64,000 bases of DNA from Methyloterricola oryzae (GCF_000934725.1 NZ_JYNS01000017.1:1-64000), one strand, 5' to 3'; shown: positions 8,802-17,399, counted from the stretch's first letter. The notes: generated by a model from the sequence alone, not told the origin. A program made the numbers and translations.

Positions 8802-8981
8802 ATGCTAAACCGGACAGTACATCAGGCTGCTTCCTTTGTTCAGGTGCCAGTACCCTACCGATTGGCGCAGGAGTTCAAAGCCAAAGGTTACGATTTGAAC
8901 ATTCTTGTTCGTGACCTTCTTGAGAAACTGGCGGCCTCAAATCGAACGGATGACACGGCGCGAAAGCTCACGGAAGTCTGA
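8802..8981 (+). CDS. Small hypothetical protein, possible DNA-binding helix pair
   Basis: This 59-residue frame has an AGGAG ribosome-binding site just before tandem ATG codons at 8796 and 8802. The second has the better spacing. The segment VPVPYRLAQEFKAKGYDLNILVRDLLEKLAAS has one short strand-like and two helix-like parts, reminiscent of small ribbon-helix-helix proteins, but I cannot assign it to a family. No partner gene such as a toxin is adjacent. It stands alone in an AT-rich pocket of the accessory region. Confidence 0.45.
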   Translation: MLNRTVHQAASFVQVPVPYRLAQEFKAKGYDLNILVRDLLEKLAASNRTDDTARKLTEV

Positions 8982-9775
8982 GAGAGCTATTAAGATCAAT
9001 AAGTTAATTTATTCAAGTTTTCGGTTAAAATGCTGTTAGCTACTTCGAAACCAGCTTAGTGTCCTTTGAGAAGATTCGCCGGTTCAAAATCCTTATTGTG
9101 GTGCGCCGGACTCCAACTGTATTAGATGTGGGAATTATAAGCACGCAGCAAGAGGCCACAGAGCAACCAACACCAGGCTGTTACTCGCTGAACTAACCGA
9201 TCAGGGGTAACCGTCCTGCGTTGGGCAGTCTTGGCCTCTTCACCGAGCAACATTGACGATTCTTCATGCATGCCGCCATCGAAATGGCGTGCAGGTAAAG
9301 CCAAGGCAACGCCGCTTCCACGCGTTTAGCTTTGTGGACACACAGAGGTATCAGTGCCGAATTGGACTTGACCCCACTGCCGAAACGATCGCGCATCTTG
9401 GGTAACAGAAAAGGCGCTGGTCCCAATGCCTAAAGTACTCCACGCTTCGGTAGGTAACCAATTCGAACTACCAGATTTTACCCTGCAAGTTCCGTCACGT
9501 TGCCTTAACTGATTCGGCGGTCGTTCCACCTAGCCTTCACCGCCATGTCCATCAAGCCCCGTTCTCCCTGCCGCTGCAACTCGGTGAGCGCGTCGCAGAT
9601 TGACCGTGGCGTTTCCAACCAAGCTGAGTGATTTTCAACGATAGCGGGTTGCCTCCCTTCAATCCGCCCGCTCCACCAGATTAACTTATATTTCATATTT
9701 CGATGGCAGACCTACGCATAGCAGGCGACCAGCGCTAACCGGACTGACCGACCATCCGCGCCCGTTACCGGCGCC
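8982..9775. other. Gene-poor region, no convincing gene
   Basis: About 0.8 kb with only short overlapping frames on both strands (for example 9505-9696 minus). None shows a motif I recognise or a clear ribosome-binding site. Its position between a decayed island and an intact chromosomal block suggests eroded mobile DNA. Confidence 0.45.
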
Positions 9776-9979
9776 TCAGGAGATGATCGGCTGAGCCTCA
9801 GTCTTGGGCTGGCCGAGAAAGTGGGTTTTGCACAGGTCGCGCACGTTTTTTGTCCAATCAAAGACTTCCTGCCGCATCGAGGCTGTTTTGGTGAAGAAGA
9901 CGCCCGTTTTTCTTCGGAGCCAGATTTCAGAATAGATTTTGCCGTTGGATATTACAGTCCCAGACACCGCGCTGATCAA
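9776..9979 (-). CDS. Possible fragment of an unknown gene
   Basis: This 67-residue frame (EIWLRRKTGVFFTKTASMRQEVFDWTKNVRDLC) has plausible protein composition, and it stays open upstream to about 10050 without an ATG in a good context. It lies just downstream of the exbD terminator on the same strand. I do not recognise the family. It may be the 3' end of a gene whose start was lost. Confidence 0.25.
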   Translation of the reverse strand: MISAVSGTVISNGKIYSEIWLRRKTGVFFTKTASMRQEVFDWTKNVRDLCKTHFLGQPKTEAQPIIS

Positions 9980-10036
9980 AATTTCTAAAGGTCTTGATTC
10001 GAAGCGCGGGAATGAATGAAGCTCAATAAGTGAGAT

Positions 10037-10068
10037 GGCCGAGACAATTCACATGGTCTGTCCCGGCC
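10037..10068 (-). terminator. Terminator-like hairpin after exbD
   Basis: On the minus strand GGCCGGGACA pairs with TGTCTCGGCC over ten positions including one G-T pair, eight bases past the exbD stop. There is no clear T run, so termination is inferred from the position. Confidence 0.55.
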
Positions 10069-10075
10069 CCAGGAG

Positions 10076-10483
10076 CTATTGAACGTTGGTTAAGACTGCG
10101 AGTTTGCTGATGCCGGCGCGCTCGATTGATGCCATCACTTTTGCCACGATGCCATAGTTGACACCTTGGTCTGCGTGCAAGTGCAAGGACAAGTCTGGAT
10201 CATTGGCCTTAAGCGACTTTAACTCGGGTTCAACACTTTCAAGTGTGATTTCCCGCTTATCTATGAACACTTTACCTTGGTTATCGACACTCACGTTCAC
10301 AGCCTCCTTGATTTCAGGCGGCGCTGTCTCGTCGGTCTTCGGGAGATTTACGTGTATCGCGTTAGTAAGCAATGGAGCCGTTACGATAAATACCACCAGC
10401 AGCACCAGCATGACGTCGACCAGCGGCGTCACGTTGATTTCGCTCATCACGTCGTCACTGTCACCATGGGATTGCATGGCCAT
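10076..10483 (-). CDS. exbD: Biopolymer transport protein ExbD
   Basis: The 135-residue protein has a short cytoplasmic N-terminus, one membrane helix (about 20-41) and a periplasmic domain ending in VLTNVQ. D23, in VTPLVDVMLVLLVVF, corresponds to the proton-carrying Asp essential in ExbD and TolR. Its length fits ExbD (about 130-150). The ATG at 10483 overlaps the exbB stop by one base (TGATG), showing translational coupling. With ExbB and TonB it uses the proton gradient to energise outer-membrane TonB-dependent receptors such as the one at 31534-34839. Confidence 0.92.
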   Translation of the reverse strand: MAMQSHGDSDDVMSEINVTPLVDVMLVLLVVFIVTAPLLTNAIHVNLPKTDETAPPEIKEAVNVSVDNQGKVFIDKREITLESVEPELKSLKANDPDLSLHLHADQGVNYGIVAKVMASIERAGISKLAVLTNVQ

Positions 10484-11247
10484 CAGGCGTGCGCCCCCTG
10501 CGCGACAAATTCATTATTGTTATGGTCGCGAACGACCCTGGGCGCTTGCGATGCAGTAACTCCCTTTTCATTGTTCTCTGGTGATTTACCGGGACGGATA
10601 AGGAAGGACGTTTTCAGAGCCAAATGGACGAAGTCGGTAGCGAAATCGTCTAGCAGGGCCCAGATGACTTTGTTCCGGCGCAAGAAAAAGTTGTAACCGA
10701 TGACGGCCGGGACCGCCACAGCAATGCCTATGGCAGTTGCGATCAAGGCTTCGCCAATGGGGCCAGCGACGACGTCCAGACTCGCTGAGCCGCTTTTGCT
10801 GATATCGGTCAGCGCGCCCATGATGCCCCATACAGTGCCGAACAAACCAACAAACGGTGATGTGCTGCCGATGGTCGCTAGAATTGCCAAGCCACTTTCC
10901 AATGATCCACGCTCTTTTTGCATCTGCTGCCGCAGGCGCCGATCTAAGAGTTCCTGTCGGTCGCCTGAGTGTTCAAGATCATGAACCGTTGTGGCACCGT
11001 CTGTCTCCTGCAAAGTGCTAAAGCCTGCAAAGGCTACACGCGCGACTGGGCCTGAATGGTCACGTAAGGCTGATGCTGCCTGAAAATCAATGGCACGCCA
11101 AAAGGCATTGGTATAACTGCGGTTATGGTAACTGACGCGCAGATGTTGGATGCCCTTGATCAGAATCAACAGCCATGTGATCACCGAGAAGCTGATCAGG
11201 GCCCAGAGCGTCCAGGTTACGATTACGGTAGATGAGAATGTCGGCAT
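10483..11247 (-). CDS. exbB: Biopolymer transport protein ExbB (MotA/TolQ family)
   Basis: The 254-residue protein has three membrane helices, at about 10-32, 120-150 and 165-192. The conserved family blocks are SGLAILATIGSTSPFVGLFGTVWGIMGAL and IGEALIATAIGIAVAVPAVIGYNFFLRR. The cytoplasmic loop between helices 1 and 2 carries ARVAFAGFSTLQ. It forms the pentameric channel around ExbD helices. It starts 21 bases after the tonB stop and is coupled to exbD, so tonB-exbB-exbD is one operon. The C-terminal tail of about 50 residues is longer and more polar than in E. coli ExbB. Confidence 0.92.
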   Translation of the reverse strand: MPTFSSTVIVTWTLWALISFSVITWLLILIKGIQHLRVSYHNRSYTNAFWRAIDFQAASALRDHSGPVARVAFAGFSTLQETDGATTVHDLEHSGDRQELLDRRLRQQMQKERGSLESGLAILATIGSTSPFVGLFGTVWGIMGALTDISKSGSASLDVVAGPIGEALIATAIGIAVAVPAVIGYNFFLRRNKVIWALLDDFATDFVHLALKTSFLIRPGKSPENNEKGVTASQAPRVVRDHNNNEFVAQGAHA

Positions 11248-11268
11248 GATGCGTGGCCTCGAGTTGGT

Positions 11269-12084
11269 TTAGAGTTGAAAGACTATGGGAATTACGACCC
11301 AGACAGCCGTCGCCGTGGTTCCCTGCATATTGGGCTTGAACAGCCAGCCGCCGCGAACCGCTTTGACGGCGGCGGAATCCAGGGTTGCGTGTCCACTGCT
11401 TTTCTGCACCTGAACCACATCCGGCTTTCCGCTCGGTAGGATGCGTACTTTCAGCAGAACCTTGCCTTCCCATCCGCGGTCTTGAGCGTCCTGCGGGTAG
11501 TCCGGTGGCGGGTTGCGCAAGTAGTCTGCGCTGGTGAGCTGTACAACTTTCTCCACCGGTGGTGCTGGGGGGGCAACAGGAGCCGCGTGCACAGGAGCTG
11601 GTGGTGCGTCACTATCCACCGGCGCATTAGTCTGAACCGGCGGTTGTTGAATCACCGGCGGCGGCAGCTTTTTGGGCTTGGGTTTTGGTTTGGGTGGGAT
11701 GGCATCCTTTACCGGTGCCGGGCGCGGTTGCGGCTGAACGACCGGTGGGGGCGGTGGTGGTGGGGCCAGCAAGGTGATTTCAACTTTTTCTTCCTTGGGT
11801 GGAGTCGAATCCACTGGTTGATGCTTAAAGTGGTCGATCACTGCAGCGTGCAATACGATTACTAGGCCGATGCCCAGCAGGGCGTCCAAAAGCTTCCTGT
11901 CGCTGCCGTCCGGGTCCCAACGAAACGTGCCAAGACCGGGAATACCGGCGACCCCATCGGGCCTTGCCGAAGCGACAGATTCGTGAACGAATGGCCTCAG
12001 TTCCACGACATGTGCCAGCGTTTTCTTGAAGGTCTTTGGCTGCCAGCTTGGGCTCCCCGCCCGGTATATGGGTAGGCTACTCAT
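11269..12084 (-). CDS. tonB: Energy transducer TonB with long cytoplasmic extension
   Basis: The 271-residue protein has a membrane helix at about 66-84 (LLDALLGIGLVIVLHAAVI), a proline-rich periplasmic spacer (about 107-178) and a C-terminal TonB fold (about 188-271). The TonB fold motifs are YPQDAQDRGWEGKVLLKV, VQKSSGHATLDSAAVKAV and GWLFKP. About 65 residues precede the helix, far more than the short N-terminus of E. coli TonB; they show no domain I recognise. It is the first gene of tonB-exbB-exbD, and a strong sigma-54 promoter match lies about 115 bases upstream (12198-12213). Its partner receptor is probably the large TonB-dependent receptor at 31534-34839. Confidence 0.9.
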   Translation of the reverse strand: MSSLPIYRAGSPSWQPKTFKKTLAHVVELRPFVHESVASARPDGVAGIPGLGTFRWDPDGSDRKLLDALLGIGLVIVLHAAVIDHFKHQPVDSTPPKEEKVEITLLAPPPPPPPVVQPQPRPAPVKDAIPPKPKPKPKKLPPPVIQQPPVQTNAPVDSDAPPAPVHAAPVAPPAPPVEKVVQLTSADYLRNPPPDYPQDAQDRGWEGKVLLKVRILPSGKPDVVQVQKSSGHATLDSAAVKAVRGGWLFKPNMQGTTATAVWVVIPIVFQL

Positions 12085-12197
12085 AGAATCCTCGTCGTTT
12101 GATGTTTGCTCTAAGCAGCTGAGATGCTGTCAGGAGCGCCAGGTGCCTCCGGCGTTCAACGGAAGTCAATGCCGTCATCTGGGCTTATGTATAGCGG

Positions 12198-12213
12198 TGC
12201 AGAACCTGTGCCA
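12198..12213 (-). promoter_or_regulatory. Sigma-54 promoter upstream of tonB-exbB-exbD
   Basis: The minus strand reads TGGCACAGGTTCTGCA, with GG and GC separated by exactly ten bases. It matches the -24 TGGCAC and the TGCA part of the -12 element. It is intergenic, correctly oriented and about 115 bases before the tonB ATG. Confidence 0.75.
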
Positions 12214-12507
12214 AGGGCTGCTGTGCGGAAAACGGTTCTAAAGTTCGCTGTAACAGGCCGCAAAACAAGGGGCTTTGAGGCCTCACTCACGTCTGGCCGT
12301 GAATTGGTCAAGTATCGGGCTGTATTGCGAACAGCAATGTGTGTATGGGTTGTTGCTAGGGCAGCAATTTGGGATTTGGATCGCGGAACCGGACCCGGCC
12401 ATCTGCGCACCGATGGCCGACCTTGGCTGCGACGATGAAGCCGCTAGGAAGGATTTGCGGGGAAAGTATGAGAGTGGGGCGATGTGCGCGTAGGGAGGGA
12501 CATGAAG
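12214..12507. other. Intergenic region between cytochrome c' and tonB
   Basis: About 300 bases with no gene. It could hold upstream activator sites for the sigma-54 promoter at 12198-12213 and the 3' end of the redox operon transcript. I could not identify a repeated activator-binding motif. Confidence 0.4.
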
Positions 12508-12969
12508 TTATTCCTTGATGCGGAATTTGTCGTGGCAACTCTTGCAGGTATCGTTCAGTTTGCCGAGTTGTGTCTTGATTTCGTCGACACTGCCAGTTTC
12601 GGCGACTTTGGCAAGATTATTCGCCTCCGTTATGAACGCGATGCCAACGGTGCGGGCCTCGTCGGTTTGCTGAAAAAATTCAGGCTTGAGGCGGGTCTGT
12701 TTCCAGCCCACGCCCTTGTCAGTACCGGCGCCATAAAGGGCACCAAGCCCGGAATTGGCTGCCGCCGCGATGGCCCGTGCCGCCGCTATGACTTGGTCCT
12801 TGTTATAGGTATCTGGTTTGTCTGCAACTTGGGCTTTGATTTTGCCCACATTCCAACCGATGAACGAATAGGCGGACTGCCTAAATCGAATCTGATCTTC
12901 AATTGGGCCGGCCAACGCTGCGGCGCTGACGGCAATTGCGGCGACTGTGAATAGAAGTCTGCTTTTCAC
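12508..12969 (-). CDS. Cytochrome c' (class II c-type cytochrome)
   Basis: The 153-residue precursor has a signal peptide (about 1-20, ending AAALA-GP) and the class II arrangement with its single heme site, CKSCH (142-146), near the C-terminus. The N-terminal RFRQSAYSFIGWNVGKI helix is typical of cytochrome c'. Cytochromes of this family sit in the periplasm as four-helix bundles and bind NO or shuttle electrons. It is the last gene of the operon running from the rhodanese-like gene, 57 bases after the cytochrome b561 gene, so that membrane protein may be its electron partner. A close paralogue lies at 26200-26667. I see no distal haem-ligand residue that would settle its function. Confidence 0.85.
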   Translation of the reverse strand: MKSRLLFTVAAIAVSAAALAGPIEDQIRFRQSAYSFIGWNVGKIKAQVADKPDTYNKDQVIAAARAIAAAANSGLGALYGAGTDKGVGWKQTRLKPEFFQQTDEARTVGIAFITEANNLAKVAETGSVDEIKTQLGKLNDTCKSCHDKFRIKE

Positions 12970-13025
12970 ACTATTTCCTCTCTGCTTGGTTGTAAAGGTT
13001 GATTCAGCTGGCTTACGCGTTTAGG

Positions 13026-13754
13026 TCAGAACAGGTCAGGTTCGGGTTCAATCTCGACTTCGTCGGGGCCTGCGGCATTGGCGTCGATGGCCGCCACGAA
13101 TCTTTCGGGGAGACCATTAGCGACTGTCCATACGGTTGCCAGGGATAGGAACGCTGCGGCAACAAACCCGGCAAAGCGAAATCCAGTGAACTGTCCTGCC
13201 TGCTGTTTAGGAACTTGTTTGTTGCCGGTGATCATTGGTAGTACGAGGTTGTGCCGTTTCACTCGGGAATAGAACACGATGGATAGGAGGTGCAGCCCAA
13301 TCAGGGTTACCAATCCCCAGAAGATACGTCCGTGCAGGCCAGTCAGTCGGTCGCTCTGGGATTTGTCTACCAGGTGAAACAACGGTCCTTCGAAGGCAAT
13401 GTCGTCATTGGCGTAAAGGCCTGTCGTCACCTGTGCGGCAAGGATCCCCAGCAGCGCAAACACCGATAGTGCGCCAAGGGGATTGTGTCCGACGCCGTGC
13501 CAGGCGCCCCTCAGATAGGCGAGGATCCGGGTCGGTGTGGGGAAGAAGTGACTAAACCGCGCTGTTTCCGAGCCAACAAAGCCCCAGACCAGCCGAAACA
13601 CCAGAAGTCCCAAAACCATAAGGCCTGCGCGGCCGTGCCAATCTGCGAGCGAACCGCCGATCTCGCCAGTGATGATCGCCGCTGTAACCGAGATTACCAG
13701 TGACCAGTGGAAGGCTCTGGTCGGCCAATCCCAAACCTTCGTCTTTACAGTCAT
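13026..13754 (-). CDS. Cytochrome b561-type membrane protein
   Basis: The 242-residue protein has four core helices with the usual pattern: WDWPTRAFHWSLVISV (His 16), WHGRAGLMVLGLLVFRLVWGF (His 39), GALSVFALLGILAAQVTTGLY and LHGRIFWGLVTLIGLHLLSIVFY. The paired His residues can hold two b hemes. A fifth hydrophobic segment (about 193-212) and an acidic tail (PDEVEIEPEPDLF) follow. Such proteins pass electrons between the quinone pool and periplasmic c-type cytochromes. The gene directly precedes the cytochrome c' gene and follows the redoxin gene with a 36-base gap, which supports a membrane-to-periplasm electron path. Confidence 0.88.
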   Translation of the reverse strand: MTVKTKVWDWPTRAFHWSLVISVTAAIITGEIGGSLADWHGRAGLMVLGLLVFRLVWGFVGSETARFSHFFPTPTRILAYLRGAWHGVGHNPLGALSVFALLGILAAQVTTGLYANDDIAFEGPLFHLVDKSQSDRLTGLHGRIFWGLVTLIGLHLLSIVFYSRVKRHNLVLPMITGNKQVPKQQAGQFTGFRFAGFVAAAFLSLATVWTVANGLPERFVAAIDANAAGPDEVEIEPEPDLF

Positions 13755-13790
13755 AGTTATTTCTCCTTGGGCAATTACGGCAAATTCGCG

Positions 13791-14411
13791 TCAACTGGCG
13801 TATTTCACGGCGCAGCCATAGGCCTTGGTGCTTGCCTTGCTAATCTTCTTTCCTGCAGACAATTCGTTCAGGGCGGATTTGACGTAGTTTTCCGCTTTGG
13901 CGATGTCGTCTTTGTCGGCAGACGGAATGCTGTCGATTCCGCCCTTGTAAACCAGCAGGCCGGAAGCATCGATGATGAACAGGTGAGGCGAGGTCTTGGC
14001 TCCATAAAGCTTTCCAATCGAGCCATCAGAATCGAGAATGGTGGCGGTGGGGGCGGAGCCGCGTTCGGAGTTGAGCTTGGCGGCAGTGGCTCCGTCGACG
14101 AATCCCTCTTTTCCGGGAGCGGAGGAAATGACTTGCAGCCACACGATGCCGTCTTTGGTCGCCTGCTTTTGAATCTGTGGAATGTTTCCGCTTTCATAGT
14201 GTTTGCGGACAAACGGGCACTCGTGATTTGTCCATTCCAGCACGACGGTCTTGCCTTTTAAGGATGCCAAATCGATTGACTTGCCATCGGCGGTTTTTCC
14301 TCTAAATGCGGGTGCCGGCTTGTCGATGTCGGGTTCTGCAAATGCCAGGGATGCTGTGAGCGTCAGGAATAGTAAAAGGGTGTTTCGGAGTAGGTGTTGA
14401 ATTGCACGCAT
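13791..14411 (-). CDS. Exported redoxin of the thioredoxin/AhpC-TSA fold
   Basis: The start chosen is the ATG at 14411 because GGAGATCGAC immediately precedes it; this gives 206 residues with a clear signal peptide (LLRNTLLLFLTLTASLAFA). The fold is thioredoxin-like (APAFRGKTADGKSIDLASLKGKTVVLEW), but the usual CxxC is replaced by NHECPFVRKHY with a single Cys. A second Cys lies near the C-terminus in YGCAVKY. This Cys pattern is that of a secreted redoxin family seen with DsbD-type reductases. It lies directly after the dsbD-like gene (35-base gap), so the likely reductant is the DsbD/ScsB-like protein. Confidence 0.8.
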   Translation of the reverse strand: MRAIQHLLRNTLLLFLTLTASLAFAEPDIDKPAPAFRGKTADGKSIDLASLKGKTVVLEWTNHECPFVRKHYESGNIPQIQKQATKDGIVWLQVISSAPGKEGFVDGATAAKLNSERGSAPTATILDSDGSIGKLYGAKTSPHLFIIDASGLLVYKGGIDSIPSADKDDIAKAENYVKSALNELSAGKKISKASTKAYGCAVKYAS

Positions 14412-14446
14412 GTCGATCTCCTGTTTGAGGGTTAAAAAACGTAAAT

Positions 14447-16615
14447 TCACTCTGCGCCGATGGCGGAAAGGACTGTCTGCGGGGTGAGTATTTGTGGCAG
14501 GACAATAGGCGCAGAGTTCTTGCCTGCCGGGTAGTGCACGTATAGTGGAACGCCACTGCGACCGAAGTCAGCCAGCTTTTCCGTGATGAGCGGGTCATGG
14601 CTTGTCCAATCGCCCTTGAGATAGACCAGCCCGGATTTGCGAAAGGCATCCTGGACGGAATCTACATGCAGGGCCACGCGTTCGTTGACCAGGCAACTGA
14701 TGCACCAGTCTGCCGTGAGATTGAGAAACACCGGTTGGCCCTTTTCGCGCAAGGATTTCAGACGATCCGGGTCAAATGGTTCCCAATTGGCCGCCTTTTC
14801 GATGGACTGTGCTTGCCCTGAGCCGAACCCTGCGTTGTCAGCTACCAAGAAAACTCCCGCAATCGGTGTGCTGATGGTCAGTGCTGCTAACGTCGTCGCG
14901 ATGCGCCTGTATGCCAACGATGATGTACGCGTGATTTGCATTAGCCAGGCGGCAAAGGCCAAGGCAAGCATGCCTCCCAACAGTAACGGCAGGTAGGTGC
15001 TTCCAGTCTGTTCCGCTAGAACCCATGTCAGCCAGGCTGCTGTTGCGTACATCGGGAAAGCCAACGCCTGTTTGAGCGTGTCCATCCAGACGCCTGGTTT
15101 TGGCAGCCGCCTCTGCATGGCCGGGCAAAAACTCAGAGCGAGAAAAGGCAACGCCAAGCCACTTCCTAGTGCCAGGAGCACCGACAGGAGCGGAATGGGC
15201 GGTTGGGCGAGAGCATATGTCACCGCGGCTGCCATGAATGGGGCAGTGCAGGGCGCTGCAACGACACTGGCGAGGACGCCCGTGAAGAAGCTGCCAATCA
15301 TGCCGCCGCGGGTTGCGAGGTCATTTCCGATTCCTGTGTAGGATCCACCGAGCTTGATGATTCCCGATAGGCTCAGGCCCATTACGAACATTAGATTGGC
15401 GGCCAGCAGCACGAAAACAGGGGATTGGAATTGAAATCCCCAACCCAATGCCGACCTCGTCGACTTCATGATGACCAGGATGCCGCCCAGAATGGCGAAG
15501 CTGACCAGAACCCCGAGTGCGTAGGCCAGCCCTTGCAAGCGCGCTGCGCTCTTCGACTGCCCTGCCTGCCTGAGAAGATGCAGGGCCTTCAGCGAGAGAA
15601 CCGGGAATACGCAAGGCATCAAGTTCAAAATGAGGCCGCCCAGCAGGGCTAGGCCAATGGCGCTTGGGAGGTTTAGCACTTCGCCATCGACTTTTTCGGC
15701 TGGATGAGCAGAGACTGGGGCTGCTGCTACTTCAAAAGCGTGCCTGATCGGTCCTTCATCCGTATCTTCCATGATCGTAAGCACTCCGGTCAGCGCCTGC
15801 TTGGCGGTGACCGGGGCCTCGCCAGGTTGGAGTGTGAGTTCTATGCCATTTTCAGTGGGACGCCATGTTTGCGGCGCGCCATGGTTAATCCGGCCCCAGG
15901 TGTCGGGAAAAAAACTGATCTCTGCGATCTTTGACGAGCTCAGATCCGGCCCGCCAAATTGCAAAGCGGTCGTATTGTGGTTGTCTCGTACCGTGATCGG
16001 CCATGGAGTATCCACCGGGAGACTCGCCTGAGCCTTGGCAATGAGAGGATTGCCTGTACCGACCGTCTGCCCATCGGAGACGATCGGCAGGTTTAGGCCC
16101 AGTTCAACCGTTTGTGGGATGCAGCTTTGCTCGCACACCAACCATTTGACGGTTGCCTCGATGGGAAAAAATGAACCCGGAGTTGCCGTATTAGGTACTG
16201 TGACCGAGGTAAGCAGAGTCACCTCGTTTGAGTACGCGTAATTGGTGATGGGGCCTGACGTGATGCGGGAAGGGACCGGCCAGGCGATTTCTCCGGCTGT
16301 GGCCCCACCAGGGAGCCGCCATTGAATCGTTGTAGGAAGCCCGGAATCGCCTGGATTTTTCCAATAGGTATGCCAGTTCGGGATGATTCGCTGGTTTACG
16401 CCCAATTGTAACTTCGCGCCCGGGTAAACCGCATCGATGGATGCAATCAACCGGGCCTGGACCTGATCGGTGCTCGCTGTGTCAGGAAGTGCCTGTGCGC
16501 TTTCGCTGGAGACCAGGAGTATCGAGGTCCACAAAAGTTCTTTGGCGCCATTCAAGAGGGAACGCGCATGTGGATTGGCAGCGCCTCTCCCCTTAATTGC
16601 TCGCGGCTTCGTCAT
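14447..16615 (-). CDS. DsbD/ScsB-like protein-disulfide reductase
   Basis: The 722-residue membrane protein has an exported N-terminal domain (about 45-300, containing the KWLVCEQSCIPQ pair), a membrane domain of about eight helices (about 315-600) and a C-terminal thioredoxin domain (about 610-722). The electron-carrying cysteines of the membrane part are visible in LNLMPCVFPVLSLK and VVAAPCTAPFMAAA. The C-terminal site is LTADWCISCLVNE. The layout fits ScsB-type DsbD proteins, which move electrons from cytoplasmic thioredoxin to periplasmic partners. It lies between a rhodanese-like gene and an exported redoxin gene in one minus-strand operon. Partners are inferred only from this order. Confidence 0.88.
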   Translation of the reverse strand: MTKPRAIKGRGAANPHARSLLNGAKELLWTSILLVSSESAQALPDTASTDQVQARLIASIDAVYPGAKLQLGVNQRIIPNWHTYWKNPGDSGLPTTIQWRLPGGATAGEIAWPVPSRITSGPITNYAYSNEVTLLTSVTVPNTATPGSFFPIEATVKWLVCEQSCIPQTVELGLNLPIVSDGQTVGTGNPLIAKAQASLPVDTPWPITVRDNHNTTALQFGGPDLSSSKIAEISFFPDTWGRINHGAPQTWRPTENGIELTLQPGEAPVTAKQALTGVLTIMEDTDEGPIRHAFEVAAAPVSAHPAEKVDGEVLNLPSAIGLALLGGLILNLMPCVFPVLSLKALHLLRQAGQSKSAARLQGLAYALGVLVSFAILGGILVIMKSTRSALGWGFQFQSPVFVLLAANLMFVMGLSLSGIIKLGGSYTGIGNDLATRGGMIGSFFTGVLASVVAAPCTAPFMAAAVTYALAQPPIPLLSVLLALGSGLALPFLALSFCPAMQRRLPKPGVWMDTLKQALAFPMYATAAWLTWVLAEQTGSTYLPLLLGGMLALAFAAWLMQITRTSSLAYRRIATTLAALTISTPIAGVFLVADNAGFGSGQAQSIEKAANWEPFDPDRLKSLREKGQPVFLNLTADWCISCLVNERVALHVDSVQDAFRKSGLVYLKGDWTSHDPLITEKLADFGRSGVPLYVHYPAGKNSAPIVLPQILTPQTVLSAIGAE

Positions 16616-16665
16616 CCCAGTTTCCCTTGTCCAGCAGCCAGCGCCAGATAAGATTCCAAAGCATC

Positions 16666-17181
16666 TCAGTTCACACTCGTGGGCGTGCTGCCCTTAGCCG
16701 ATGCGGCGCTTTCAGGTTTCGGAGGAGGGGGGGCAATTCGCGATAGGGTGCCACCTTCTTCCTCATAGTTCTGCGCGCCAACGGCTCCTACCACCTTGTA
16801 GCCTTTTCCGGCTAACAGATCGCCGGCGGCACCGGCGCGACCGGCATGATTAGAAACCGTGACAATCTTCCGATCCTTCGGAATGGATGCCAGATGTTTT
16901 TCGAGTTCTGAGGACTGTATGCTCAGAAAGACGGGAAAGCCGCCAATGCGGGTCAGTTCGTCCGGCCGCCGCACGTCGATGATTAGAAGATCCTTTGGAT
17001 GTGCCAAAAGGGCATCGAATTTTGCACGGTCCAGCTTGGGAGTTTTGTACGTGTAGGGACGTGGCTTGGCCTCAGGCTGGGTTGCCGTTTGCTGAGCGCT
17101 ACTTCCCTCTTCAGCATGCGCGGTTGAAACAGCGAGCGCTGCAAGGAGAAGCAGGGTGGCAAGCGCTTTAGTTTTAATCAT
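16666..17181 (-). CDS. Exported rhodanese-like protein lacking the catalytic Cys
   Basis: The ATG at 17181 is preferred over 17193 because GAGG lies at normal spacing before it; this gives 171 residues. A signal peptide (TKALATLLLLAALAVSTAHA) is followed by a rhodanese fold (about 45-145) with LLIIDVRRPDEL. The active-site loop, which should begin with Cys, reads VSNHAGRAG, so Asn occupies the Cys position and sulfurtransferase activity is unlikely. The C-terminus is rich in Pro and Ala. It heads the redox operon (rhodanese, DsbD-like, redoxin, b561, c') and has a near-perfect sigma-54 promoter 63 bases upstream. A binding or scaffold role is inferred. Confidence 0.8.
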   Translation of the reverse strand: MIKTKALATLLLLAALAVSTAHAEEGSSAQQTATQPEAKPRPYTYKTPKLDRAKFDALLAHPKDLLIIDVRRPDELTRIGGFPVFLSIQSSELEKHLASIPKDRKIVTVSNHAGRAGAAGDLLAGKGYKVVGAVGAQNYEEEGGTLSRIAPPPPKPESAASAKGSTPTSVN

Positions 17182-17243
17182 TGGTATCCTCATTTAAATT
17201 TTATGGATAAGTCAGAATCAGCGATGTTGTACAGGTAGGGGAT

Positions 17244-17259
17244 TGCACATCCCGTGCCA
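17244..17259 (-). promoter_or_regulatory. Sigma-54 promoter upstream of the rhodanese/dsbD operon
   Basis: The minus strand reads TGGCACGGGATGTGCA, matching the full TGGCACG element and TGCA at the -12 end with ten bases between GG and GC. It lies 63 bases before the chosen start codon. Confidence 0.8.
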
Positions 17260-17399
17260 AGCCCTTATTGCCTGTTTGTAGAGGGGATTGACGGCGAGCA
17301 AGCCTTACTTGTGGACGTACAGCAGCATGTGTGTTGATTTCCCTGTTGACCTCGCAACAGAGTGGACGCAGATATGTCCTTGAGGCAGCAGAGCGGGAA

